Assembly (NCBI GenBank): GCA_964036195.1
Contig: OZ038454.1
Coordinates: 6,882,001-6,946,000 of the forward strand
Direction: 5' to 3'
DNA length: 64,000 nucleotides
Source: Sphaerolaimus hirsutus
Lineage: Eukaryota > Nematoda > Chromadorea > Monhysterida > Sphaerolaimidae
Under the pieces are notes generated by a model. The model saw only the letters and a list, made by a program, of their open reading frames with translations, ran no database searches and had not been told where the DNA came from. The position numbers and the translations under genes were made by a program. The first letter of the stretch is position 1; each line of letters starts with the position of its first letter. This document shows, in pieces, positions 24,222-35,950 of this stretch.

Positions 24222-24473
24222 CAATGGTGCAGGGACGTATCCAGGATTTTTGAGCGGGGGGCTGCTTGTCCACGGAACCCGGCAGCCCCCTAAAATTTTA
24301 CCTTAATGGTGCTTGAATGGTGTCATGGCTCTGGCGCCATTCCTAGGCGCCATGCTATGGCGCCATTGGCGTCGGCGCACGCGCCGAGAACCGGTGTATA
24401 TGTATGTAAATATGCATAAATACTTATAGAGCGAAAAATGTATATTTGTGTACATGTAATGGGTATTTGGGAT

Positions 24474-26171
24474 TAGCATTCGAAAAATAACCCGTGATTT
24501 ATATTTTCAAAAATCACAATAAATATAAATAACCCGTGATTTATATATATTTATATTTTTTCCAAATTCTGAGTGATATATTTATATATATTTTTTAAAT
24601 TTGAAAAAAAAATCACTGAGAAAATCACTCATACAATGGCCAAAAATGGTGACATGTTTCCATCAAGTTTTCCACTACTGAAAGCTATATACAGGGTGGC
24701 GCAGTCGGGCGCACGGTTTCAATCTGCTCTCAACAAGTCAATTTGTTCAAATTTGGTATGGCAGTAGATAAATGCACCCCATTTAGTATGTTAAGAGCAC
24801 ACATTCATTTAGCAAGATTTTTATGTTAGAACGTGTAGCACATTGAATGGACATTTTCCTTTGGAGTTATGTGAAGGAGAAGGTCTACAGTCCACAGTTG
24901 CCCAAAATGATGGACATTGAGCAGTTGAAGCATATGATGGTCCAGCAGTTCAATGAAATTTTGCCTAGCATGTGTGTGAATGTTGTGGGTGAACTGCTTA
25001 ATCATTTGGGTATTGTCATATTGTGATAATGGCAGTGGTTCTGTGGAGTGACATTCTTTCATATGGTTTGATGTATGTGAAAATTTAGCGATATGAATGT
25101 GTGCTCTTAACATACTAAATGGGGTACATTTCTCTACTGATATACCAAATTTCAGCACTTCTCATTAAATATTGACATGTTGGGAGCAGATTGAAACTGT
25201 GCGTCTGATGTGTGCCACCTGGTATGTTCAGTTTTCACAAATGGCATGAATTTTGGTGGGGTGGTGTTAGCAAATCACTAGTTTGATCACAACTCAAACT
25301 CAAATGATGACAAATGGTGACATCACCATCAATTAGTTTTCATTTTGTATGTATGACAAAAATGTAAACTGTTTTAGTAACTTTTTATTTATGTCATCCT
25401 GCTATGAATTCTATGGTTATGTTTTAGGTATAAAGCATCTCTCTATCTTATAACATACTTTTCTGAAATAAAACATGACTTTGAATCAAAAAATGCCAAT
25501 TTGATGTGATCAAAATTTATCTACAGTGATTGAAAGCTCAGTTTACCATTTTTGAAACCTGACGATGCTTTGTGACTTGCACCAATGTCAGCTGTTTTCA
25601 AATATGGGGAAAACTGTCACCATGGTGTCACCAGTGCCACTAGTGTCATCACAATGTTGCCAAAATGTAGCCATGTGCCCAAAAATGAGTTTTCACAGCA
25701 CATCACAATTGAAAAAGTGCTGAGCATGAGCACCTATTTAGTCAAATGTCCATTCCCACAACCAGGTGCTATAGGTTGAGTGCTAAATACTTGCAGTGCA
25801 AAGTATTTTTGAAGTTTTCATTGAGGTTGAACTGAAGGTTGAATTTTTCTGTGATATTTGCTTGATGTTTTCACTTGTAAAATATTGTATAAATGAATAC
25901 TGATTGTGGAATGATAATGTATGGACTTTGGTATATTAGAGTACATTTTTGTGCTTGCAAATGGTAAATAAAGCCCAGAATATTGCTTGAAATTGAAATA
26001 AAGCGCAAGTGATTTTTTGAGATTTTTTTCGAGCTTAGAGCTATTTTTTCAGTAATTTAATTATATTTTCTGGAGACCTAGAGTGATTTATATATATTTA
26101 TATTTTTTCCAATATTGGAGTGATATATTTATATATATTTTCCAAAAAATCGGTGATTTTTTCGAATGCTA
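24474..26171. mobile_element. TAGCATTCG hAT-like element, copy 1
   Basis: Ends TAGCATTCGAAAAA / TTTTTTCGAATGCTA with perfect 8-bp duplication TTTGGGAT. The subterminal zones are ATATATTTATATTTT blocks ending in GTGATT/AATCAC words. The core matches the opposite-oriented copy at 30392-33379. No transposase frame. Confidence 0.85.
24692..25222. mobile_element. Mariner-like non-autonomous element
   Basis: Long imperfect inverted ends: CAGGGTGGCGCAGTCGGGCG at the left and its degraded inverse at the right, after a TA. A further inner inverted pair is TTTAGTATGTTAAGAGCACA. Coding capacity lost. Confidence 0.65.
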
Positions 26172-26499
26172 TTTGGGATACAGGGACCGATGTGCAGATA
26201 GTAGCTCATGCGACATAAGGAAATGAGCGCTTGCGCGCAAATTTTTTGCAAACACCTAAAAAAATTGATACTGAAAATCGCATTTTCCTGCACATTTTCA
26301 TCTCTCGCCCGGGAGGGGGGGGGGCTGCAGCCCCCCGCCCGCCCCCCACCCTGTTACGGCCCTGCAATGGTGCTTTTCCACAAGTACTAGCAAACTCACA
26401 CTATACATCTCTCCCATCAAATCAGCACAACAAGAATGAACTAAAAAACAAATAAATTAAAAATCGACACAAAAATAAAGCAAAACAAACTGAACATTG

Positions 26500-29400
26500 T
26501 TAGACTTTTGGTAACTTGAATTGATCACTGGAATCGCTCACTTTCGCAGCATGCCGACTCGCCTTGTATAGAATCTGATCAATTGCAAATTTAGCATCTT
26601 CTGCTACATGTTGTGGCAAAGTGGCCATTGTTGCACCAATATAATAACCTGCATTTCCGGGACTAATTTGGGCCATTTTCATTTCAGAGTATGATTTTTA
26701 GGCGAAAAATGTTTGTTTTATAGTTGTAAAAGTTACCCACCATTTTTCCCAAGCAAAACGACACCTTTTAGGCACGGATAATGAAATATGTATATTATAC
26801 TGCGAGCGGCCAAAAGTTTTACAAAGTAACTGGCAATTAGGGTTGGGACGATATGACTTTTCGATACATGATATTTTTTTCTGAAACTCGATATTCGATA
26901 TCGATACGATATGGACCCTCGATATCGATATGCGATACTAAAAAATGCTCGATATTCGATATCGATATTTCGATATATTCGATATTTCGATATTTCTTTT
27001 GGTATAGCAGGGCATATCTCATTTGGCATATTGCATTTGCCATTTGATCACAAACCCAACTGATCATCTCTACTGAAAAGTAGATGATACAAATTTAAAT
27101 GACACACAATGATCAAAATGAGAAAATGATTAAAAATGTGACAGATGTGGTAAGGAAAAGGTGCCAGCCCCATTTATAGGTGCCATTGATGTTTCCATTT
27201 GAGAGAGCATTTGCACAAGATTTGATGCTGCCGCAAGTGCTGAAACAAAAATACCTCTCATGTGAGAACAAAGTGCGCGCTTGCGCGCAAAATTTGTTAA
27301 AATTGCTTATGAAATCGTAAAATAGCGCAGAAATCGCTTCTAATATTGCCATTCCTGGCTTATTTGAAGTCAGGCCCAGGGAGTATAGAATATCGAAAAT
27401 ATCGAAAAAAATGGTCGATATTCGATATCGATATTCGATATTTTTTCACAATTTTCGATATCTATATTCGATATGAAAAAATAGTCGATATCCGGTATTC
27501 GATACGATATATCGTCCCAACCCTACTGGCAATATCGCCAAAGTGAAAAACCACAACGTGCATAAAAAAGTATCCACTGACCATAATGTGTCCATCTGTT
27601 CGGAAGTGGCTCCGCTTGCATTTGCCCAGCTTTTTGTTCAGACTCGAGATTAGGGGGGTCATCGGCTGTGTGCACAGAAACGTTCGGCTCTTCTACTGGG
27701 CTCCTGCAAAATGTGAATTCTCAGAAAAATTATGGAATGCGGATAATTTTGAAGCTTTCTTATCGGCGATCCCGTAAAATAAACTTTTCATACTGGAGCT
27801 GCAAACACTAGTTTACTGCAACGACACGTTTTACTGCAACGACTAGTTCCAACGACAACGTCCAAAAAACCGCACAAACCCTGGATCATTTACGGGGCCC
27901 TTATCCACATTCAGCGTGTCATTTTGTGAATCCGGCGCGGGGGGTATCCACAGGCTAAAATCTGCATTCACGTGCCAGCCCAAGGTGCCGCACAAATGGT
28001 CGATTATGTCCAAGCACCATTGTGGTGCGGCTATTTCGTGCTGAAATTTGAGCAGTTGAAATGTGACAATTTGAGGGACGTGTGATTTATGGTGGTAAAA
28101 ACACAGATATATGATGGATTTCTATGTTTTTGATGTACACAGAAACGAGAAAGCTCGCGGATTCTAAAAAATCAAATAAATTTTTCCTTTTAGAACTGAC
28201 ACAGAAGATTGAAAAAAAATATTATGAGTGTTTTTTCATGAGATTCGAGGGATGTTTGCGATAAAATCTGTGTTTATCTTCGACTTTCATATCGAAAAGG
28301 TGTTGATGGGTCAGGCCTATTACACATGTAAACTCATTATGCATGTAGATCCATTATAGACACATTATACACGCAGGGGTAAGAAAGGGGGAGGCGGGTA
28401 ACCCCACCCCAAACCGCCCAGCTATCTATCCCAGAGGCATTTTTTTGGCTATTTTCCCCTGAACAGCCCTCACAAATTGCCTAGTTATCTAGAGCGCTTT
28501 TGAGCAATTCTACCGTAATTTTAACCTAAAGTAATTTCCATACTTTTTATAGATTTTCGCCTTTAAAGTCATACTAAGTCATGTACTCATGTGTTTTATT
28601 GCATATTTTCAGCATGCCGGGTAATGTTAAATGTGTGCCGGGTCTACATGTGTGATGGCTTTACACAGGGCCGTATACAGGGGTGCGGGGGGGGGGCTGC
28701 AGCCACCCCCCTTCCCGGGGTGAGACCAGAAAGTGACTTGAAAATGCGACTTTTTCTATTTGTCTGCTAAAAAAATATTGCGCGCAAGCGCGCATTGTTA
28801 ACCAGATATAAGATATCATCATCAAGTGTGCTCCCTGTGGCCGCAAATCGCTATAAATGCACTCAATGGTGTCCTTTTGCATGCAGGATTTACATACTTA
28901 TAGATCGTTCCATGGCGCTGGCGCCAACGCCAATGTCGCCATGGCGTGGCGCCCACTAATGGCGCTATTCCGCCACTCTGTGGGTAAAATTTGGGGGGAG
29001 CCCTAAAATTTTAATTTTGAGCCCCCCCCCCCGTTTGTCGGCCTCACTCAACAAGCAGCCCCCCACTCAAAAATCCTGGATACGTCCCTGGGTTTACATG
29101 CGTAATGGCACAGGGCCCGTGTTGATTACTCAATTTTCTGTCATCACAAAAAATCCTTGTGAACATTTCTCAAACATACCTGCCACCTGCCTTGCAGCAC
29201 CCTGGCCACCATCCCAATCACAAAATTCAAATGCCTCCCCGTTTGCATTTCGGCCATAACCCGAATTTTGTGCGAAATTGGCTGCTTGCCAAAAACGCCG
29301 CATTTAACCAAAATATTAGCCAATTGAGCCCGTATATGAACTCGATCCACGGGAGATTGCGCCAATGCGAAACGTTCGATGAAGAAATCGCGAATTAATA

Positions 29401-32400
29401 ATCTGGAAAACAGCTTTTTGACCGGAATCAGTTGGAACGGGTTGTCGGATTTCTTGAGATTTTCCGGCGTGCAGAACTGCGAAAATTGTTGGATGGGTAA
29501 GTTAGGATAAGACCACTCGGCGATATTGAATGATTTGACTCTTTGAAGCAAAATGGAGTGGGGATACAAATATGTATTAGGAGTAGGGTTGGAAAAAAAA
29601 CGTTTTTTTTAACTCGATGTTTTTTTTATTAAAAAAAAAACGTTTTTTTTATTAAAAAAAACGTTTTTTTTTAAAAGCTCCCAGATATGACCTAGTGTCA
29701 ACATATATAGGTATATCAGACACTGGCAATACTCTGTGATGTTAAATATGACCATATAATGGCTGTGGAGCCATGGGATAGCATTATAAGTGGTGATTTG
29801 TGTCAAAAATATCCATTTTTCGTCGACATATCGTTCGTATATCGCCTTATAGTCGAATGTTCGTGACATCAGGTAAAGTTTGGCACGGAATGGTGATCAA
29901 ACAAGGTTATAAAAGGAGGTTGTTACTTTGGGAGTGAAGTTACACACTGTGGAGGTACATGGAAGCACATTACCTCCATATTATATATTACAGCGACATT
30001 TGTCGGCTTATTCACCCATGGTAGCGCATAGAAATGGATGTTTTGATACTAAAAATGCAACAAAACCAATGAAAACAACCACCAATGTCAATTTGTGTGT
30101 GAAATTGCGCGCTTGCGCGCAAAAATTTTGCAAAATACCTAGTGCTTAGTACTAAAAATTTCGGCCGATGTTTTTTTTAAAAAAAAACATTTCGGACGTC
30201 ATGTTTTTTTTAATAAAAAAACGTTGTTTTAAAAAAAAAAACGTTTTAAAAAAAACATCGGCCAACCCTAATTAGGAGCAAATACAAAAAGGTAAAAAAT
30301 TACGAATTGCGTATTCGCTGCCATGTATTGATAAAAATACAATGACCGTACTGAGGCGTCCGTCATTCTTTTGATATGTCTGTACGGTAATTAGCATTCA
30401 AAAAAATCACTGATTTTTTGGAAAATATATATAAATATATCACTTCAAATTGAGAAAAAATATAAATATATATAAATCACTCTAGGTCTCCAGAAAATAT
30501 AATTAAATTACTGAGAAAATAACTCTAAGCTCGAAAAAAATTACAAAAAATCACTTGCCTTTATTTCTTTTTCAAGCGATATTTGGCCTTTTTTACAATT
30601 TGCAAGCAAAAAATGTACTGTACTAAATTTGACAGTCATTTATTATCATTCCACAATATTTATACAATATTTTACAAGTGAAAACATCAAGCAAATATCA
30701 GAACAGAAAAATTCAACCTACAACCTCAATGACATTTTAAAAACATTTTGCGCTGCAAACATTTGCATGCAACCTTGAGCGCCTGGTTGTCCAATGGACA
30801 TTTGGCTCAATAGGTGTTCAACAATTACTGAAACAATTGACATCTTTGTCACACACAAAATGAAAACTAAGTGATGGTGATTAGGGTTCAAACGGGATTG
30901 ACTTTTCGGGATCGGGATCGGGATCGGGATCCACTTTTTGAGATTTCGGGATCGGGATCGGGATCGGGATTGAGGTTTCGGGATCGGGATCGGGATTGGT
31001 TTTTTGAGATTTCGGGATCGGGATCGGGATCGGGATTGGCCGGGATTGGGGTCACGGGATCGGGATCGGGATTGGGATAGGCATTTTTCCGGGATCGGGA
31101 TTGGGTTCTAGGGATAGAGATTTTGGCCATTTTTCTGGCATTCACAGTTGTTCATAAAGGTCTCAAAACACTGTTGGATGCCAGAAAAGTGGCATAAAAT
31201 TGATGCTGGGGGGTTTGCACCCACTTTTTTGCATGCAAAAACGTCATTTTTTCACTTTTTATAATTTCCACTAATTTTTCCGGGATCGGGATCCCGGACT
31301 TGGGAGTTTCTCGGGATCGGGATCGGGATTTGAAAACTTTCGGGATCGGGATCGGGATCGGGATTGGTATTTTTGAGATTTCGGGATCGGGATCGGGATC
31401 GGGATTGGGGTTTCGGGATCGGGATCGGGATCGGGACTGGTAAATCCCGGAATTTCACGGGATCCGGGATCGGGATCGGGATCCCGTTTGAACCCTAATG
31501 GTGATATCACCATTTGTCATCATTTGAGTTTTAACAGCAAAGATGGATCTGTGAAGCGTGTGGAAGCAAGCTGGATGCGTGTAAAGCGGCACGCTTCCAC
31601 ACAATTTCCCCTGCTTCCACCAACATCATGAAAATCTCGGTGAAGTGTCTTCCACCCGCTTCACGTAGCTTCACCCTCTACACGCGACACTTCACGACGC
31701 AAGCGCTTCCACATGCTTCCCCTATGCATACATTTGTATGGGAGTGCCATATTAAGAAGCGTGAAGTGTCTTCATGCAGATTTTTGTGATGTGTGTGGAA
31801 GCTCCAGCATTCTTGGTGAATCGTCGGGAAGTGTTGGCAGGAAGACACTTCATGATGCTTCACTGCGCATCCACACAACCATTTTTTGCGGTGTTTCACA
31901 TTAGGTAAACACAGGGCCAAACTAGTGACTTGCCAACACCACCTGACAAAAATTCATGACACATGAAAACTGACCATATACATTCAATAGTGGAAAACTG
32001 TATAATCTCAATTTTTGGCCATTTCAGTTTTAAAAAGGTCATGGTGATAGTGTAGGCACAATATCTTAACTAAAAGATGCTCTACATGAACATGTAGTCA
32101 TAAAGTGCAATCATTAAACCACAATGTATCTAGTATAGGGTTGGCCGATGTTTTTTTTAAACGTTTTTTTTTAATAAAAAAAACGTTTTTTTTATAAAAA
32201 AAACATGACGTCCGAAATGTTTTTTTTATAAAAAAAACATCGGCCGAAATTTTTAGTACTAAGCACTAGGTATTTTGCAAAATTTTTGCGCGCAAGCGCG
32301 CAATTTCACACACAAATTGACATTGGTGGTTGTTTTCATTGGTTTTGTTGCATTTTTAGTATCAAAACATCCATTTCTATGTGCTACCATGGGTGAATAA

Positions 32401-35400
32401 GCCGACATATGTTGCTGTAATATATAATATTGAGGTAATGTGCTTCCATGTACCTCCACAGTGTGTAACTTCACTCCCAAAGTAACAACCTCCTTTTATA
32501 ACCTTGTTTGATCACCATTCCGTGCCAAACTTTACCTGATGTCACGAACATTCGACTATAAGGCGATATACGAACGATATGTTGACGAAAAATGGATATT
32601 TTTGACACAAATCACCACTTATAATGCTATCCCATGGCTCCACAGCCATTATATGGTCATATTTAACATCACAGAGTATTGCCAGTGTCTGATATACCTA
32701 TATATGTTGCAGGGACGTATCCAGGATTTTTGAGCGGGGGGGGCTGCTTGTTTACGGAGCCCGGCGAGGGGGGCCCCCCCCCTAAAATTTTAGCTACATA
32801 GTGGCGGAATGGCGCCATGGCGCTGGCGCCATTAGTAGGCGCCACGCCATGGCGCCATTGGCGTTGGCGTCAGCGCCATGGAAAGCTGTATATGTATGTA
32901 AATATACATACAAAACAGCAAAAAGTAATGATTTGCGGCCACATGGAGCAAATCTGGTGATAATACCTTGTATCTGGTGAAGAATGCGCGCTTGCGCGCA
33001 AAATTTTTTACGCTGACGTTGAAAAAGTCGCATTTTCTGGTCACTTTCTGGTCTCGCCCCGGGAGGGGGGGGGGGCTGCAGCCCCCCCCCGCCCCCCCCC
33101 CTGGATACGGCCTTGATATGTTGACACTAGGTCATATCTGGGAGCTTTTAAAAAAAAACGTTTTTTTTTTAAAAAAACATCGAGTTAAAAAAAACGTTTT
33201 TTTCCAACCCTAATCTAGTATGAGTGATTTTCTCAGTGATTTTTTTTTCAAATTAAAAAAAAATATATAAATATATCACTCAGAATTTGAAAAAATATAA
33301 ATATATATATAAATCATGGGTTATTTATATTTATTGTGATTTTCAAAAATATAAATTACGGGTTATTTTTCGAATGCTAACGGTAATTAACCGGAATTTT
33401 CAAAATTTACCGCGGCGAAGAGCTTATCAGAATTTTCAAAGTATACATTACCATTCCCAACCGAATGTACCGACCTTCTTCCACTCATTGTCCATCAGAA
33501 CTATGTGCTCATTCACAATTTTCGGCAAACCACCAATATCCTTCACAGATTGCCGCAGGTACATCAGAAACGATGCGGCTGCAAGGAGATTCAGAAAATG
33601 TCAATTTTTCAGGTAAATTAAGGGAAAACGTTTCAGGTAAATTATTTTCATGCATTTTTCATGAAAAGAAAACATTTTCTACCTATTCAAAAAATACGTT
33701 TGTGTTTAATTTTGAGTTGTTTTTATTACCTCCAGAGATTGAAAAGCAAACTCAAAATTGAACTTAAATATACTCAAAGCGGATTAAAAAGCATTAGATT
33801 TCAAGTCCACTGGCGTTTGTATAGCGAAAGTGCGAAAGTACATAGCGTGATGAAAAGGGTGGTACTTTACAAAAAAATACACACAAAAAAATCACAAAAA
33901 GCACACTGACGAGTTTGGCCCAGTGGGTTTGTGTCCGTACTGGAACTGGTGCCGCACTCAGCCATCACGTGCGATGCGATACTCTGTGATGCAATTTACT
34001 GTGTTATTTGTGTATTTAGACATTTATGTTTCTCTTTTGATTAACTGTTCAAAAAACATTAACTAAACCTAGGGAATTCCTAAATTCCTAGCGATTTAAA
34101 TGTCTATCAGAATTCCCGCAGGTGTTAAAATCTACAACACCCCTGGATAAATAAATACAGAAATCGATCAATAGTTTGAACCAACATTTGCCACAGCAGA
34201 TCCCGGTGCACTGGAAGCCGACTTTTCCTCCAAAACCAAGATATCTTCCCCATTTTCGCACATTTTGTCATTTTGCACATTCTCGAGCAGCACCACTGGG
34301 TCCGGCAGCGAGTCGGCTGTTTTTGAGAGGGTTTCATTACAATTACAATTGAGGTGTCCAATTCTAAAAGTCGACAAGTCCATTTCGGTCCCCAAAACAG
34401 TTTTGCTCTGACCGAATGGAATTTTATGGACATCCCCCCGTTATCGCATATAGGTTGAGATAAAGGGCTGAAAATTTGACACTTTGTTGTCAAAATATGG
34501 AACTTAATGGAAAACATGAGGATGTGAGAGCCAAATTGGACACGCACCACGTGCCTGGAATTGGTTCTGAAACTAAAAATGCGATTTACTCAAAATCGCA
34601 TTTTGTGGACTTTTAGAATTAGACGCCACAATTATCATTGTTATCATTTCAAACCTAGCATTGGTTTTTGGGTAGCGGAACTTTTGAAATGAAAGTTTCA
34701 CGTCGTTTATGTAGGTGGAGTTATGAAAAAATGTGGCACTTATGGAGATTGTAACTTTGGCTCTTATTGGGTGCTTGGCTCAATGCCAAGCAAAGTATTA
34801 TTTCCGGATAAATATATGAGGCACCCTGCGGTTATTTACACCTCAAAATGTGCTGGTAGGTTTCTCAGAAATGACCGCGCGCGCTACATGAAACAGGCGC
34901 GCAGGGTGCCAAATTAGTTCTCAGGCTTCTACATGAAAAAGTAATTATGTGTCCAGCGCATAGAATAATTGCACCAGTGCTCTGTGGCGGCTTTGTTGAT
35001 TGATGTTATGTGCTGGTGGATAAGTTTCGCCGATTTGCGGCGGATTTTTCTGTGAGCACTGCGACTTTTCTGCTCCTTTTTGACAACCCACCGCCCTTAT
35101 TAGTGATCACCCATCGAATAAAATTACGCTATATCCGTATAGTTAATATTAATCCTTATATATAGGCAATTTATGGACTTTTAAAAAATCAGTGTCCACA
35201 CACCACAATGTACATATCGACTTAAATGCCGGAGATTTCTACAAAATAAATGGATTGATAGACTTTTGCTAGATCAGAGTAGGGACCGATCGACTTCTTG
35301 CTGTATATTTTTTGAAGATTGTTCCTAATCATTCCAAATGTGTCAAAATGTCAAAAAATGAGCGCACGATGTTGCACATATGCCATTTATAACATCCAAG

Positions 35401-35538
35401 TCGCAGCAAATCTGGATGTTGGACCACTGCCAAGAGGCATTCATCAAAAAAGTGACAAAATACCAAACCTTTTGCTTTCGATCGCTGTTCCGCTCTCTTC
35501 TTGGCTGCCGCTGATCGCTGCGCTTTTCGTTTGGCCAT
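26500..35538 (-). CDS. Seven-exon gene, unrecognised family, 345 aa
   Basis: Reading right to left the exons are 35538-35469, 34316-34182, 33578-33475, 29476-29180, 28040-27880, 27703-27582, 26648-26500. All have GT donors and AG acceptors, phases agree at every junction, and the sum is 1,038 nt with TAA. The N-terminus is lysine/arginine-rich (MAKRKAQRSAAAKKRAEQ). The middle (about residues 69-256) looks globular and helical with several tryptophans. An acidic linker follows. The C-terminus has an Ile/Leu/Tyr helix (FAIDQILYKA) faintly like a BESS motif, which is only a guess. The 3.9-kb third intron is packed with nested MITEs. The gene starts 412 bp from SLBP in the opposite direction. The second exon's donor (34182) was chosen because it keeps phase; the frame otherwise stops at 34165. 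Confidence 0.6.
26838..27525. mobile_element. hAT-like MITE with GATATCGATA arrays
   Basis: Ends TAGGGTTGGGACGATAT / ATATCGTCCCAACCCTA and perfect 8-bp duplication CTGGCAAT. Subterminal arrays of TCGATATCGATAT. Carries the shared GCGCGCTTGCGCGCAAAA motif near 27273. It lies in the last intron of the minus-strand gene. Confidence 0.88.
28666..29090. mobile_element. CAGGGACGTATCC hAT-like MITE, intron copy
   Basis: Ends CAGGGCCGTATACAG / CCTGGATACGTCCCTG, duplication GCTTTACA / GGTTTACA (7 of 8). Carries the shared motif near 28782 in inverted orientation, and GGCGCC words in the middle. Confidence 0.8.
29584..30270. mobile_element. TAGGGTTGG MITE with poly-T/ACG arrays, copy 1
   Basis: Ends TAGGGTTGGAAAA / CGGCCAACCCTA, perfect 8-bp duplication ATTAGGAG. 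Arms are arrays of ACGTTTTTTT. The core holds the shared GCGCGCTTGCGCGCAAAA motif near 30106. Confidence 0.88.
30882..31497. mobile_element. hAT-like MITE with CGGGAT arrays
   Basis: Ends TAGGGTTCAAACGGGAT / ATCCCGTTTGAACCCTA, perfect 8-bp duplication ATGGTGAT. The arms are almost pure (GGGATC) repeats broken by TTTTTGAGATTTC. Confidence 0.88.
31530..31905. repeat. GTGGAAGC / GAAGTGTCTTC repeat region
   Basis: Many copies of GTGTGGAAGC, GCTTCCAC and GAAGTGTCTTC in both orientations, in the style of the neighbouring MITEs. I could not fix the ends. Confidence 0.45.
32136..33212. mobile_element. TAGGGTTGG MITE, copy 2 (inverted), interrupted
   Basis: Same family as 29584-30270 in the other orientation, perfect 8-bp duplication ATCTAGTA. 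Shared GCGCGC motif near 32287. Interrupted at 32710-33115. Confidence 0.87.
32710..33115. mobile_element. CAGGGACGTATCC MITE, intact copy
   Basis: Ends CAGGGACGTATCCAGG / CCTGGATACGGCCTTG and perfect 8-bp duplication ATATGTTG. Left half has G-run and GGCGCC words; right half has the shared GCGCGCTTGCGCGCAAAA motif near 32987 and long C/G runs. Innermost layer of the nest. Confidence 0.9.
34345..34633. repeat. AATTCTAAAAGTC inverted-repeat element, compact copy
   Basis: Left ACAATTGAGGTGTCCAATTC and right GAATTAGACGCCACAATT are inverted. Shorter relative of 15929-16950, in the first coding intron of the minus-strand gene. Confidence 0.55.
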
Positions 35539-35950
35539 TTTTACCGTGTTTAAACGAATTTCAGGGTTGAGAAAGTCAGCGGGTGGCCTCGACCTTATTT
35601 TTGGCGTTTAGCCAAATTTTGAAAACGGCGTTCGTACTTTGAATGGATTTGTCTATATTTTCTTACGGTACATGCATTCTTTTTTTATCATTAGCTTGAT
35701 TTCCTGTGGTCGCACTTATTTTTTTCTCACTGTTGAACAAACCTATAGTCTTTATTGTCCCCTTTAAAACTGAATACAACCGTTTTCAGCTGCTACATCG
35801 CAAAATTCGCTGCTCCAATGATTTATACACAAAATTCCCTCATTCGTTCCAAGCGCCAAATTAAAATTTGAAAAAAGAACGTTATTTTCTTGTAGCTGTT
35901 GAATACCTCCTATTTTCTCCATTTTCGAACTTTGTCCTAATTCAATTGCG
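35539..35950. promoter_or_regulatory. Divergent promoter between the minus-strand gene and SLBP
   Basis: 412 bp separate the two ATG codons. Positions 35853-35860 read GCGCCAAA, the complement of TTTGGCGC, which fits the E2F consensus TTTSSCGC exactly and lies 91 bp before the SLBP ATG. A near match, TTTTGGCGTT, is at about 35599. No clear TATA box on either side. E2F control of SLBP would fit its S-phase role but is inferred. Confidence 0.5.

Larger units (their letters stand above)
24230..26364. mobile_element. hAT-like MITE (CAGGGACGTATCC family) split by nested insertions
   Basis: Ends CAGGGACGTATCCAGGA / TGTTACGGCCCTG with perfect 8-bp duplication CAATGGTG. The right part has the shared GCGCTTGCGCGCAAA motif near 26228 and a C/G-run terminus. 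The TAGCATTCG element (24474-26171) is inserted in it, and that in turn holds a mariner-like element. Confidence 0.85.
30392..33379. mobile_element. TAGCATTCG hAT-like element, copy 2, with nested insertions
   Basis: Ends TAGCATTCAAAAAAATC / TTTTTCGAATGCTA, perfect 8-bp duplication ACGGTAAT. Orientation is opposite to copy 1. Inside are a GATCGG MITE (30882-31497), a GTGGAAGC repeat region (31530-31905) and a TAGGGTTGG MITE (32136-33212) that itself holds another insertion. Confidence 0.85.

Noticed and set aside
29609..30149. Repeated small frames ([27 protein letters not shown])
   Set aside because: They recur in the TAGGGTTGG MITE copies and are part of its core; too short and without a transposase signature. 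A derivation from a lost gene remains possible.
30871..31513. Open frames encoding Arg-Asp/Ser-Arg or Pro-Asp repeats
   Set aside because: Translations of the GGGATC array in a MITE; no gene.
34925..35090. Possible extra basic exon between first and second exon of the minus-strand gene
   Set aside because: Acceptor-like sites exist, but no phase fits the flanking exons; direct joining of exons 1 and 2 keeps frame.
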